64,000 nucleotides of DNA, from contig NZ_CP108025.1 of the NCBI RefSeq assembly GCF_041435095.1, positions 7,254,001 through 7,318,000 on the forward strand. The letters are read 5' to 3'. The position numbers and the translations under genes are program-made. Shown here one piece after another: positions 1 to 8,829 of the stretch (positions are counted from its first letter, which is position 1; the number at the start of each line of letters is the position of its first letter). The DNA comes from Kitasatospora sp. NBC_00315. GTDB taxonomy: Bacteria; Actinomycetota; Actinomycetes; Streptomycetales; Streptomycetaceae. The notes under the pieces are model-generated. The model did not search any database. It saw only the letters and a program-made list of their open reading frames with translations, and was not told the DNA's origin.

Positions 1-1627
1 TGAGCGAGTAGGCGGCCATCCCGGAGGAGGTCAGCGTGGCGGCGAAGGTGTCGGCCGGCAGGCCGAGCACCTGGAGCAGCTGGTTCTCGATCTGCCTGAC
101 CCGGTTGTTCTCGTACCGCTCGTAGTTGACCGTCGGGTTGTCCTGGGCCCCGATCCCGAAGAACTGCGCGCTGCGCGACTGGTCGTACGCGGCTGAGCAC
201 CATTCGAGGCTGCCGCGTACGTGCGCCACGGTGTTCATGCCCCAGCGCAGTTCGGCCTCCAGCGAGGACACCTGCTCCGCGGAGGACTCGGTGCCGCAGC
301 ACGGGTCGGCCGCGGCCACCACCGAGGTCAACTGTGCCTCGGCAAGGGTGATCTGGGCCTTCAGGGCGCTGATGATGTCGTCCGGCACGACCAGCCCGCG
401 GGTGGACCGGTACTCGTCGAAATCCGACACCTCGCGTGCGCACTCGCCCAGGTCGGCTATGCAGGTCCGCAGTTGGCCGATAATCAACTCGTGTGCCGAA
501 CCGGTGCCCGGTCCCGCGCCGGGCCCGGGCCCGGAGGCGTTATCCGGCAGGCGCCGACGGGACACCTGGATGTCCTGGACCCGCCTGCCGACGAGATCGA
601 GCAGGCGCATCAACCCCTCGTCCCGGTAGGGGTACTGCTGGATCTGCGCCATGGTGGTGTGGTGGACGTTCCCGCCGCACAGGGGCAGCACGACCGGACC
701 GTTCAGCCGGCCCGCCTCGGCGAGCCGCAGGCAGGCGACGACGGACGCGGCGCCGGCCGGCTCCACCAGCAGGCTCTCCCTGACCAGCAACGAGTAGGTG
801 GCCGCGGCGAGTTCCTCCTCCGAGAGCAGGACGATGCCCTCGACGTGCTCCCGGACCAGACCGACGGTGACGGAGCCGGGGTCGAGGTTGACCGCGAGGC
901 CGTCCGCGAGGGTCGGCTGCGGAACCACGCGGACCGCGTGACCCGCGTGACTGCTCCTGGACACGGACGGGTACCGGGCCGGTTCGCACCCGAAGACCGA
1001 GCTGTCCGCTCCGCGGGAGGCCGCTCCCAGCGCGATGCCCGAGATCAGCCCGCCGCCGCCCATCGGAACGACGAATGCCGCCGACGGCACCTCGTCGAGG
1101 GCCTCCAGGGCGATGGTGGAGTTCCCGGCGATCACCGCGAGATCGTTGTAGGGGGAGAGGAAGTGGTGCCCCTCCGCGGCGGCGAGGGCCTGCGCGTGGC
1201 CGATCGCCTCCTCCAGGGAGCTTCCGTACTCGATCAGCCCCGCGCCGGTGTCGATGATGTGCTCGCGCTTGAGGCGGCTCGCGTTGGCCGGGATGACGAT
1301 GTTGCTGACCCGGCCCAGCCGCCTGGCCACCTCGGCGACGGCGAGGCCGTGATTGCCCGCGGACGCGGCGACGACCGGCACCTTCGGGTCCAGCCGGCTG
1401 ACCGCCAGGTACGCGCCGCGGTACTTGAAGGAGCCGGTGTGCTGCTGGAGTTCCAGTTTGGCCCAGACGGGCACGCCCACGATCCGCTCCAGCCAGTGGA
1501 GCCTGCGCATCGGGGTCCGCAGGACGTGCCCGCGCAGCGCCCGCGCCGCCTCCTCCGGAGCGGGCATGCCCTCCGGTACGCCGGACGGTGCGAGCAGCCG
1601 GGTGGAACGTGTCCGTGTGCTCTTCAT
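1..1627 (-). CDS. Two-domain PLP protein: threonine dehydratase-like plus Cys/Met-enzyme-like domain (partial, runs off left edge)
   Basis: Translated from the ATG at 1627, which follows a GGAGGAGAGGG ribosome-binding site and overlaps the stop of the upstream gene (ATGA). About 542 codons are visible with no stop. Residues about 20-335 are a fold-type II PLP domain: PLP lysine K68 in GSFKYRGA, the SAGNHG loop, the phosphate-binding GGGGLISG at 190-197 and LPLCGGN near 314-320, as in threonine/serine dehydratases. A Gly/Pro linker (about 362-376) and a helical stretch follow. Residues about 490-542 (NPTVNYERYENN, then TLTSSGMAAYSL) resemble the N-terminal part of cystathionine gamma-synthase-family fold-type I enzymes. 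Last gene of the leftward operon in this window. The dehydratase-like call is firm; the second domain is an inference from a short stretch. Substrate unknown. Confidence 0.8.
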   Translation of the reverse strand, partial: MKSTRTRSTRLLAPSGVPEGMPAPEEAARALRGHVLRTPMRRLHWLERIVGVPVWAKLELQQHTGSFKYRGAYLAVSRLDPKVPVVAASAGNHGLAVAEVARRLGRVSNIVIPANASRLKREHIIDTGAGLIEYGSSLEEAIGHAQALAAAEGHHFLSPYNDLAVIAGNSTIALEALDEVPSAAFVVPMGGGGLISGIALGAASRGADSSVFGCEPARYPSVSRSSHAGHAVRVVPQPTLADGLAVNLDPGSVTVGLVREHVEGIVLLSEEELAAATYSLLVRESLLVEPAGAASVVACLRLAEAGRLNGPVVLPLCGGNVHHTTMAQIQQYPYRDEGLMRLLDLVGRRVQDIQVSRRRLPDNASGPGPGAGPGTGSAHELIIGQLRTCIADLGECAREVSDFDEYRSTRGLVVPDDIISALKAQITLAEAQLTSVVAAADPCCGTESSAEQVSSLEAELRWGMNTVAHVRGSLEWCSAAYDQSRSAQFFGIGAQDNPTVNYERYENNRVRQIENQLLQVLGLPADTFAATLTSSGMAAYSL

Positions 1628-2346
1628 CCCTCTCCTCCTGCCGTGGGGCGACAGCCGTGGGTGGTCGGTCGGACGGCCGCGGGTATCCAGCGCGGCACCT
1701 CGTCGGCGTAGTCGGTGTAGACGTCGCCGAGCTTCTCGGTCAGGGCCCGCTCCTCCACCGCCACCCGCCGGGAGTTGGCGTAGGCGGTGAGGGCCCCGGC
1801 CAGCAGGGCGGCGGGACCGCCGACGGCCACCGCCGGAGCGGTGTTCAGCAGCATCAGGCCGAGGTACGACGGGTGGCGGACCACCTTGTACGGCCCCTTG
1901 CGGCACAGCGTGTGGCCGGTGCCTACCTGCACGTGGGCGGTGAAGGAGTCCCCGAGCGCGCGCACCGCCGTGACCCGCAGCGCGGCGCCCGCGGAGAGCA
2001 GGCCCAGGGCGACCCCGAGCCGCTTGGCGGAAACGGGGGGTCGGCGGCGTCGGACCAGGAGCTCGGCGCACGGCAGCCACCAGGACGCCAGGTGTGCGCC
2101 GAGGACGAGATGGCGGGTCCCCTGGTCCTGTGTACTGGCCCGGGCCCCGTCGTTGGCCGGCAGGTCCTCGCTCAGCGCCTCCGCGACCGTCCAGGCGGTG
2201 AGCCCCAGCAGCGGAAGCACGACGTCCGGACGCCGCAGCCTGCGCACGCCCGCCGACAGCGCGAGCACGGGGACGGCACGCGTGGCCAGCAGCCGCGCGA
2301 CCCGGCGGCCGCCGCCGCCGCGCGCGAAGGCGGAGGACCTGCTCAT
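1624..2346 (-). CDS. Isoprenylcysteine carboxyl methyltransferase (ICMT)-family membrane protein
   Basis: A 240-residue protein starting at ATG 2346, which overlaps the stop of the carbamoyltransferase by 4 bases, so it is translationally coupled. Hydrophobic segments occur near residues 22-58, 78-95, 108-125 and 165-190. The signature of the ICMT/phospholipid methyltransferase family is in the C-terminal third: GPYKVVRHPSYLGLML (about 151-166) followed by EERAL (198-202). Family members methylate carboxylates or other small acceptors from S-adenosylmethionine at the membrane. In this cluster it could O-methylate a carboxyl group of the product, but that is inference. It could also be an unrelated methylase of the same fold. 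Its own stop overlaps the start of the PLP fusion gene. Confidence 0.8.
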   Translation of the reverse strand: MSRSSAFARGGGGRRVARLLATRAVPVLALSAGVRRLRRPDVVLPLLGLTAWTVAEALSEDLPANDGARASTQDQGTRHLVLGAHLASWWLPCAELLVRRRRPPVSAKRLGVALGLLSAGAALRVTAVRALGDSFTAHVQVGTGHTLCRKGPYKVVRHPSYLGLMLLNTAPAVAVGGPAALLAGALTAYANSRRVAVEERALTEKLGDVYTDYADEVPRWIPAAVRPTTHGCRPTAGGEG

Positions 2347-4106
2347 GGTGCCCCTTTCGTGACGAGGAAGGGTCCGAGGAAGAGGCGTTCGAGCCCCGAG
2401 GTCGCGAAGCAGCGCAGGGCGTCCTCGGGGCTGCAGACAATCGGCTCGTCCTTCACGTTGAAGGACGTGTTGACCACCATGGGGACGCCGGTCTCGGCCA
2501 GGAAGCATTCGACGAGTCGCCGGTAGGACGGAAGGCTGAAGTCGCGCGGGACGGTCTGTGGACGGGCGGTGCCGTCCACGTGCACCACCGCGGGGATCCT
2601 GTCGCGCATCCGCTCGTGGACGTCGCAGATCTCGCCCATCCGTCGGCTGACCGCGAGTGAGAAGTACTCGGCGGCGTGCTCCTCGAGGACGGAGGGCGCG
2701 AAGGGCCGGTAGGTCTCCCTTCGCTTCACCAGGGTGTTCATCCGTTCCCTGGTGGCGGCGTCGCGCGGGTCGCCGAGTATGCTCCGGGCCCCCAGGGCCC
2801 GGTCGCCGAACTCCAGCCGGCCGTCGAACCAGCCGACGACGTGCCCCGCCGCTATCGCGTGGGCGGCCGCCGCGGCCGGGTCGTCGAGCCGTGTGTACGG
2901 CCAGCGGGACCGGATCAGCAGGCGTTCGATCTCCTCGTCGGTGTAGCCGGGGCCGAGGAAGGGATCGGAGAGCGACACCCGGTCGGCCGGGGCGCCGCCG
3001 CCCGGGTTCAGCGCCCACAGGGCGGCTCCGATGCAGGCCCCCGCATCGGTGGGGGCGAGGGGGACGTGGACGTCGTCCACCAGGCCGGACTCGCGGATGC
3101 GGCCGATCGCCCGGGCGTTCATCGCCACACCGCCGACCACGCTGATGCGGCGTGCCCCCGTCCGGCCGACCAGTCGGCGGACCAGCCCCAGCACCGCCTC
3201 CTCCAGCCGCTGCTGAACGGCGAAGGCGAAGTCCCGTGCCTCCTGGGTGGGCCTGCCGTCGCTGTCCCAGAAGTCTCCGGTGAGCAGCTCCCGGCCGGAC
3301 GCACTCAGCCATGACCGGGCGCCCGGGGAGCAGTTCTCGGGTTGCAGCAGGCCGAGGTCGAGCCGGTAGCGCCCGTCGGCCGCGACGCGCAGGAGGCGGT
3401 TGACGGCCTGCGCCGCGGACCGGGAGGCGCAGCCGTAGGAGGCGAGCCCCATCACCTTGTACTCGTCGCTGATCGGCGTGTAGCCGAGGGCCTGAGTGGC
3501 GGCGCCGTAGAAGACGCCCAGCGAGTGGGGGAAGTCGTACCGCTCCAGCAGCCGCGGCCCGGAGCGACCACGCAGGTCGAACAGCGAGGTGGCGGCGCAC
3601 TCCCCGCGTCCGTCGATGATGAGAGCCGCACCGCAGTCCGCAGGGGCGCTGTGCAGGGCCGCCGCGAGGTGCGCCTCGTGGTGCGGCACGTACACGATGC
3701 GCGGAAGCGATGCGGGGTCGCCGCAGTGCGCGGCCAGCTCGCGGCGCAGCTGCCCCGGCGCCCGGACGGCTGCGGACAGCCTTCGGGCGACGTGGCGGCC
3801 CATGCCGACCGGATCGTGGCGCAGCGGCGCCGCCGAGCCCTGGAGCATCGAGGGGACCTGGCCGCGGTCGTCCCAGTAGTAGGAGACGAGGTCCACGTCG
3901 GCGAGCGAGGCGAGGCCCCCCTGCCGCAGCAGCCAGTCGATGGACCTGTGGGGGAAGGCGAGCGTGCGCTTCTGCCGGTTGAGCCGCTCCTCCTCGACCG
4001 CCCCGACGAGCCGGCCGTCGATGAACAGGCAGGCCGCGGGGTCGTGGCTGAGCGCCGACAGGCCCAGCACCGATCCGGCCGGGGCGGACGTCCTGGAGCC
4101 CTTCAC
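2343..4106 (-). CDS. Carbamoyltransferase, NodU/CmcH family
   Basis: 587 residues, the usual length for the family. Members transfer a carbamoyl group from carbamoyl phosphate, through a carbamoyl-adenylate made by the C-terminal YrdC-like domain, to a hydroxyl of the acceptor. The N-terminal Kae1-like domain opens with VLGLSALSHDPAACLF. Its metal-binding HxxxH lies in VPHHEAHLAAAL (about residues 148-159). The VVGGVAMN and GRLEFGDRALGARSIL motifs follow, and the C-terminal VNTSFNVKDEPI is typical of tailoring enzymes such as CmcH and NovN. The start is GTG 4106, overlapping the stop of the dehydrogenase gene (GTGA). The acceptor is not evident. One possibility is that it carbamoylates a hydroxy-amino acid as a product group or as a leaving group for the PLP enzyme in the same operon. 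Confidence 0.93.
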   Translation of the reverse strand: MKGSRTSAPAGSVLGLSALSHDPAACLFIDGRLVGAVEEERLNRQKRTLAFPHRSIDWLLRQGGLASLADVDLVSYYWDDRGQVPSMLQGSAAPLRHDPVGMGRHVARRLSAAVRAPGQLRRELAAHCGDPASLPRIVYVPHHEAHLAAALHSAPADCGAALIIDGRGECAATSLFDLRGRSGPRLLERYDFPHSLGVFYGAATQALGYTPISDEYKVMGLASYGCASRSAAQAVNRLLRVAADGRYRLDLGLLQPENCSPGARSWLSASGRELLTGDFWDSDGRPTQEARDFAFAVQQRLEEAVLGLVRRLVGRTGARRISVVGGVAMNARAIGRIRESGLVDDVHVPLAPTDAGACIGAALWALNPGGGAPADRVSLSDPFLGPGYTDEEIERLLIRSRWPYTRLDDPAAAAAHAIAAGHVVGWFDGRLEFGDRALGARSILGDPRDAATRERMNTLVKRRETYRPFAPSVLEEHAAEYFSLAVSRRMGEICDVHERMRDRIPAVVHVDGTARPQTVPRDFSLPSYRRLVECFLAETGVPMVVNTSFNVKDEPIVCSPEDALRCFATSGLERLFLGPFLVTKGAP

Positions 4107-5074
4107 AGGGTGATCCGGTCCATGATGTCGCGTTCCACCTCGTCCGTCCCGGCCGGGGGAGAGGACGGGACACGGGCGGCGAGGTGCGCGTGAACGGCGC
4201 CGCGGATCGCCGTGGAGGGGCCGGTCAGCCCCAGGTGCTCCAGGAGCATCACGGCGGAGAGAAGCATCGCGGTGGGGTCGGCGATGCCCTTGCCGGCGAT
4301 GTCGGGTGCCGAGCCGTGGATCGGCTCGGCCAGCGGCGGTCCGTCCCCCAGGGAGAGGGAGGGGACCAGCCCCAGACCCCCCGCGACGGCGGCGCCGACG
4401 TCGGACAGGATGTCCCCGACCTGACTGGTCATCATCATCACGTCGTACCGGCCGGGTTCGGCGACCAGATGGTAGCCGGCGGCGTCCGCCAGCGCCTCGT
4501 TCCAGGCCAGGCCCTCGGCCTCGACCGTCTCCAGGGCCACCTGCCGGAACAGTCCGTCGGACTGCCGCAGCACGTTCGCCTTGTGGACCACGGTCACCTC
4601 GCCCTTGCGCCGGCGTGCGATCGCCGAGGCGGCACGGGCGAGCCTGGCCGTGGCCTCCCGGGTGACGCGGTAGTCGGCGGTCGCGCCGTCGGGCACCAGG
4701 TGCTCGCTCTCGCTGTAGAGGCCCTCGGAGCAGTCGCGGAGCATGACGACGTCCATGGGGCCGCCGGGGGCGGAACGGCAGTGCCGGATGTTGACGCTGA
4801 GTCCGAGCACCCGGCGCAGTCGCAGGATCGGGCTGCGATAGGTCTCCGGAGGCGGGGAGGGCGTCGCCGTACAGCCGAACAGGACGCCGTCCGCCTGCCT
4901 GACGCGGTCGATGAGGTCCTCGTCGATGGTGGACCCCGTGCGCTGCCAGTGCCCGTAGCCGGCCGGAGCCGACTCGACGGTCACCGAGGAGACCCGGCCG
5001 AGGATTCGCGTCGTGACGCCCATGACCTCCTCACCAATGCCGTCTCCAGCGATCGCGACCATGTGAACGTTCAT
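4103..5074 (-). CDS. Isopropylmalate/isocitrate dehydrogenase-family oxidative decarboxylase
   Basis: 323 residues from ATG 5074, with AGGAG about ten bases upstream. Residues 6-17 (AIAGDGIGEEVM) are the family's N-terminal signature. Later landmarks are the arginine-rich substrate loop RSPILRLRRVLGLSVNIR, the catalytic-lysine segment VVHKANVLRQSDGLF, the metal-binding region TSQVGDILSDVGAAVAGGLGLVPS, and the NAD-site EPIHGSAPDIAGKGIADPTAM. Enzymes of this family oxidise and decarboxylate a 2-hydroxy-3-carboxy acid to a 2-oxoacid. It completes the synthase-isomerase-dehydrogenase set encoded by this operon. It is shorter than a housekeeping LeuB and sits among tailoring genes, so a dedicated role in chain extension of a precursor is likely (inference). 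Confidence 0.92.
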   Translation of the reverse strand: MNVHMVAIAGDGIGEEVMGVTTRILGRVSSVTVESAPAGYGHWQRTGSTIDEDLIDRVRQADGVLFGCTATPSPPPETYRSPILRLRRVLGLSVNIRHCRSAPGGPMDVVMLRDCSEGLYSESEHLVPDGATADYRVTREATARLARAASAIARRRKGEVTVVHKANVLRQSDGLFRQVALETVEAEGLAWNEALADAAGYHLVAEPGRYDVMMMTSQVGDILSDVGAAVAGGLGLVPSLSLGDGPPLAEPIHGSAPDIAGKGIADPTAMLLSAVMLLEHLGLTGPSTAIRGAVHAHLAARVPSSPPAGTDEVERDIMDRITL

Positions 5075-5103
5075 GTCCTGTTGCTCCTGTAGCCGTGCGA
5101 AGG

Positions 5104-6831
5104 TCAGTAGCGGGCGGAGGAGTTGATGTGCAGGGCTCCGCCGGTACGGGCGTACGGAGAAGTGAAGGCGCCGACCGAGGCGGCCCCGATGTTGTTGTCC
5201 AGGGCGAGCCGGCGGAAGTTCGCCACCGCGGCGGCGGTGGAGGTGCCGTTCATCTCGTCGCGGGCGATCTGGTTGTGGCTGATCGCCAGGTCCTTCACCT
5301 GGTCGACCGAGTATCCGTGGTCGAGCAGGACCTTGGTCACGGAGGACCCGCGGTCGATGTAGCCGCACCGAGTGACCTCCTGGAAGATCCGGGAGGACTC
5401 CTCGATGGCGGTGCGGCAGTCCATCGTCGGATGGGCCCAGTCGTTGAACCCGCCCGTGAGGCCGAAGGCCTGGGCCTCCTTCGCCACCGGGGAGTTGGGG
5501 AAGACGAACAGGGGCGAGTGGACGTACGACTGGATCCCCGAGTTGTTCAGGAAGTCGATGGTCTTGTCCACCGAGGCCCGGGTCTCGCCGGGGAACCCGG
5601 TCAGGATGAAGGCGAAGCCGAGGATGCCGTACTTCGCCAGGTTGGCGGCGGCCGTCCAGTTGTGTGCTTCCTTCGTACCCTTGAGCATGTTGTCGAGCAC
5701 GGTCTGGTCGGCGGACTCGACACCGACCAGGACCAGCTTGCATCCGGCCTCGCTGAGGTAGCGGCAGGACTCGTCGGTCAGCGTCGTGGATCGGAGGTAG
5801 GCCGTCCAGGGGAGGTCGAAGCCGATGTCGATCATGCCCTGGCAGACGGAGATCAGGTGCTTGCGATTGAGGAACAGCGTGTCGTCGACGAATCGCACCG
5901 ACTTCACCTCGGGCATCCGCTGGATCTCGCGCAGCTGGGCGATGACCGACTCGGTCGACATGAGGTCGACCTTCTGGTCGTTGTAGCTCGGGAAGGTGCA
6001 GAACTTGCACTTGAACGGGCAGCCGCGACCGGTACGGAGGTTGAGCGAGGACCGCACGATCGACGACGGGAGGTCCGACCACCGAACGAAGTTGGAGTCG
6101 ATGTCCACCCCGTCCGGAAGGTTCCGGGAGCTGCGGTGGAACTCGCCGTCGTGGTAGGCCACGTTCAGGAGGCCCTCCACGGACCGGCCGTCCATCAGCC
6201 GCGGGATCATGCGGAGCAGCGTCTTCTCACCGTTGGGCGAGAGGATCAGGGCGTCGGCGGACCGTGCGGCCTCGACGATCTCCGACTCGTCGGCGTACTG
6301 GGTGAGTTTCGCCCCGCCCACGATGACCTTCGCCCGCGGGTTCCACTCCTTCATGAGCCGCGCCAGCCGCACGATGGTGTCGACACTGGTGATGAAGGTC
6401 GTCGAGAGCAGCACGATGTCGCTCGTGGTGACGATCCGGCGGGCGCGCTCGATCTCCAGGTCGAGGTTGTCGATGAGCTCGACCTTGCCCTCGTAACCGT
6501 TGCGGCTCAGGAAGCTGTACAGGTACACGCCGTTCAGGGAGCAGGAGTTGTGCTCGTCGATCAGGGACTCGCTCCCGGAGGCGGCCCGCATGGCGTTCAC
6601 CGCGTCGATGATCTCCCGGGGGGCGCCGTCGATCGTCGGGATCATCGCCCGGTAGCGCTCCAGGTAGAACTCGTTGTTGCGGTTGAGGACCTCCTCGTCG
6701 TCCGCTGCCATCCGGTAGTGGGCGAGCGTCTCGTCCACGGTCTGGAAGGCGTTGGCGATGATGGCGATACGGGCGTCGGCCGGCCGGATCAGGGCCGTTC
6801 CGAACTCGATGTCCACAACGGTGGAACTCAC
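5104..6831 (-). CDS. B12-binding-type radical SAM enzyme (first of two in the cluster)
   Basis: 575 residues from GTG 6831, with GAGGAGG seven bases upstream. The N-terminal part (about 90-215) has a cobalamin-binding-like Rossmann fold pattern (VLLSTTFITSVDTI, KVIVGGAKLTQYA). The radical SAM core starts at GRGCPFKCKFC, with the [4Fe-4S] ligands C271, C275 and C278 (CxxxCxxC). Motifs of the core follow in VRFVDDTLFLNRKHLI and in FILTGFPGETRASVDKTIDFL. Enzymes of this class perform methylation at unactivated carbon or phosphorus, or ring contraction and rearrangement. It lies 64 bp downstream of the acid ligase and 29 bp upstream of the dehydrogenase. The reaction is unknown. Strict cobalamin dependence is inferred from the fold only. 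Confidence 0.88.
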   Translation of the reverse strand: MSSTVVDIEFGTALIRPADARIAIIANAFQTVDETLAHYRMAADDEEVLNRNNEFYLERYRAMIPTIDGAPREIIDAVNAMRAASGSESLIDEHNSCSLNGVYLYSFLSRNGYEGKVELIDNLDLEIERARRIVTTSDIVLLSTTFITSVDTIVRLARLMKEWNPRAKVIVGGAKLTQYADESEIVEAARSADALILSPNGEKTLLRMIPRLMDGRSVEGLLNVAYHDGEFHRSSRNLPDGVDIDSNFVRWSDLPSSIVRSSLNLRTGRGCPFKCKFCTFPSYNDQKVDLMSTESVIAQLREIQRMPEVKSVRFVDDTLFLNRKHLISVCQGMIDIGFDLPWTAYLRSTTLTDESCRYLSEAGCKLVLVGVESADQTVLDNMLKGTKEAHNWTAAANLAKYGILGFAFILTGFPGETRASVDKTIDFLNNSGIQSYVHSPLFVFPNSPVAKEAQAFGLTGGFNDWAHPTMDCRTAIEESSRIFQEVTRCGYIDRGSSVTKVLLDHGYSVDQVKDLAISHNQIARDEMNGTSTAAAVANFRRLALDNNIGAASVGAFTSPYARTGGALHINSSARY

Positions 6832-6895
6832 TTGGATCCTCCTCTGTTGGCAGGCTGAGGCGACGGTGCGCCGGGACTGTGCGCGGACGGCCCGT

Positions 6896-8320
6896 TCACT
6901 CGGCCATCCGCCGCAGCAGGTCGTGGTCGACCTTGCCCGCCGCCGTACGGGGCAGGTCGGCCACGAGGCGAATTCGGTCCGGCCTCTTGAAGCGGGGCAG
7001 CTCGGCGCTCAGATGGCGATGGACACGGGAGATGCTCAGATCACGGGTGCCGGTGACGAAGGCCACCGGACGCTGCCCCCAGCGGGTGCTGGGAACCGCG
7101 ACCACTGCGGCCGACACCACGGCGGGTGCGCCTTCGAGGGCCCGACGGACCTCGTCCAGGTCGATCCACTCGGCCCCGCTGCGGATCCGGCTGCCCAGCC
7201 GGCCGCGGTGCACCAGGACGTCTCCGGACAGGGACACCAGGTCCCCGGTGTGCAGCCAGCCGTCCCGCAGGGCGCTCTCGGTGGCCTGCGGGGCGTTGAG
7301 GTACCGGTCCATGACATGGCCGGACCTGACCAGCAGTTCGGTGCGGCCGTCCCCCGTCGGGGACAGTCGCACGGAGACCCCCGGGGCGGGCCGGCCCAGG
7401 GCCGCGATCGGCGGGGCGTCGGCACCGCGGTGGTCCTCGTCGTCGAGGACCGCCACCAGGGGGCCGGCCTCGCTCAACCCGTAGCCGCGGTAGAGCTTGC
7501 CGAGGAAGTCCCGCCGGAGGCGCTCCACCAGTTCCGGCGTGGCCTGCTCGCCCGCGTAGTTCAGCAGGCGCAGCACCCGCAGCGCCGCCATGCCCTCGGG
7601 ATCGCCGGCGAGTTCGCCCAGCAGTGAGGGAACGACGGAGACGACATCCGGGCGGTGGAACCGCAACGCGTCCAGCAGGCGCTTCGACGTGCCGCCCGCC
7701 TCCGGCCGCATCAGGGCGAGGGTCCCTCCCACGAACACCGCCGTGTCCTCGAAGAGCGAGCCCGCCGCGTGGTGCGGGGGCAGGGCGGCGAGCACCACAT
7801 CGCTCGGCCCCAGGCCCCGCGCCAGTGCGTTGGAGCGCGCGGCACTGCGCAGGTGGCGGGCCAGATGCAGGACCGCACGGGGGCTTCCGGTGCTTCCCGT
7901 GGTGAACAGGACTCGCGCCGGCGCCTGGGGATCAGGGCCGGCCGGGAACGTCGCGGACGGGCTCGCGCACACCTCGGACACCCGGTCGGGGTCGAGCAGC
8001 AGCACGTCGTCGCCGAGGACCGCCAGCCGTCGGTCGACCTCGGCCCGCGGGGAGGCCGGGTCGAGCAGCACGTCGGCGGTGCCGAGCCGGTTCGCGCCCC
8101 ACCGCAGCAGCCGGGTCTCCAGCGGGTCCGGGGACTGGACGCAGACCAGAGTGCCGCGGCGCACACCCCGGTGCGAGAGTGCGGCCGCGACCGCGTCGAC
8201 CCGCCGGTCGAGCTGCTGGAACGTCAGGCGCTCGCCGGAAGGCGTGATGAGGGCCGGCCCGTGGGGCCTGAGACGGGCCCAGTGGGACAACCAGGACGCG
8301 GGACCGGCGGCCGGCATCAT
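6896..8320 (-). CDS. AMP-forming acyl/aminoacyl ligase (ANL superfamily), stand-alone
   Basis: 474 residues from ATG 8320, which overlaps the stop of the isomerase small-subunit gene. It activates a carboxylic acid as an acyl-adenylate. Seen motifs are the P-loop LFTTGSTGSPRAV (the usual final Lys of this motif is Arg), the aromatic and adenine-binding GYGLSEAGP, the A7 motif WLHTGDLV, and the C-terminal catalytic lysine in PRTAAGKVDHDL. No carrier-protein domain is attached and no carrier protein is recognisable elsewhere in the cluster, so the acyl group may go to CoA, to an amine or to a carrier outside the window. The in-frame extension upstream of ATG 8320 overlaps the isomerase gene and is not coding. 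Confidence 0.9.
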   Translation of the reverse strand: MMPAAGPASWLSHWARLRPHGPALITPSGERLTFQQLDRRVDAVAAALSHRGVRRGTLVCVQSPDPLETRLLRWGANRLGTADVLLDPASPRAEVDRRLAVLGDDVLLLDPDRVSEVCASPSATFPAGPDPQAPARVLFTTGSTGSPRAVLHLARHLRSAARSNALARGLGPSDVVLAALPPHHAAGSLFEDTAVFVGGTLALMRPEAGGTSKRLLDALRFHRPDVVSVVPSLLGELAGDPEGMAALRVLRLLNYAGEQATPELVERLRRDFLGKLYRGYGLSEAGPLVAVLDDEDHRGADAPPIAALGRPAPGVSVRLSPTGDGRTELLVRSGHVMDRYLNAPQATESALRDGWLHTGDLVSLSGDVLVHRGRLGSRIRSGAEWIDLDEVRRALEGAPAVVSAAVVAVPSTRWGQRPVAFVTGTRDLSISRVHRHLSAELPRFKRPDRIRLVADLPRTAAGKVDHDLLRRMAE

Positions 8321-8829
8321 GCCAAGGCGCCCGACTGGTCCGCCAGCAGGCGCAGAATGCCGCCGGCGTCGACGATCCGCTGGAGGTACCCGCCCAGTGG
8401 ACGGCCCTGGACCTCCTCGCCCGCATCGGTGCGCAGCAGGCCGTCCGCCAGGTTGACGCTGACGCCCACCCCGGTCCGCAGCGCTTCCAGCCCCTGCGGT
8501 TCGTCGACCCGGAGCAGCCCCAACCCCAGGTTGAGCGCGTTCCGGAAGAAGATCGAGCCGAAGCTTCGCGCCACGATCACCTGGACGCCGGCGCCCAGGA
8601 GCGCTTTCGGGGCCTGCTCGCGGCTCGATCCGCACCCCAGGTTGGACCCGCCGACCAGGACGGTCGCGCCGGCGAGACGCTCCCGGAAGTTCGGCAGCAC
8701 CCCGTCGAAGGCGTGGTCCCCCAACTGCTCCTCGGGCAGCCGCAGGTAGGCGCCGGGCAGCATGACATCGGTGTTGACGTCGTCCCAGGTGTCCGCCGGA
8801 AGCCGGAAGACCGTTCCCGTCAGGCTCAT
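8317..8829 (-). CDS. Aconitase/isopropylmalate isomerase family, small subunit (LeuD-like)
   Basis: 170 residues from ATG 8829, overlapping the stop of the large subunit gene by 4 bases. The swivel-domain signature GGSNLGCGSSREQAPKALL (about residues 60-78) is intact, followed by the substrate-loop region VIVARSFGSIFFRNALNLGL. With the large subunit it would isomerise the tertiary alcohol made by the synthase into the secondary alcohol used by the dehydrogenase. The split two-subunit form is that of bacterial and archaeal LeuCD and homoaconitase. The substrate is unlikely to be isopropylmalate itself, given the dedicated cluster context (inference). Confidence 0.93.
   Translation of the reverse strand: MSLTGTVFRLPADTWDDVNTDVMLPGAYLRLPEEQLGDHAFDGVLPNFRERLAGATVLVGGSNLGCGSSREQAPKALLGAGVQVIVARSFGSIFFRNALNLGLGLLRVDEPQGLEALRTGVGVSVNLADGLLRTDAGEEVQGRPLGGYLQRIVDAGGILRLLADQSGALA

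Noticed and set aside
1624..4173. 849-residue minus-strand frame covering the carbamoyltransferase
   Set aside because: Only the last 240 residues (ICMT-family protein) are real; the rest is the carbamoyltransferase gene read in the wrong frame.
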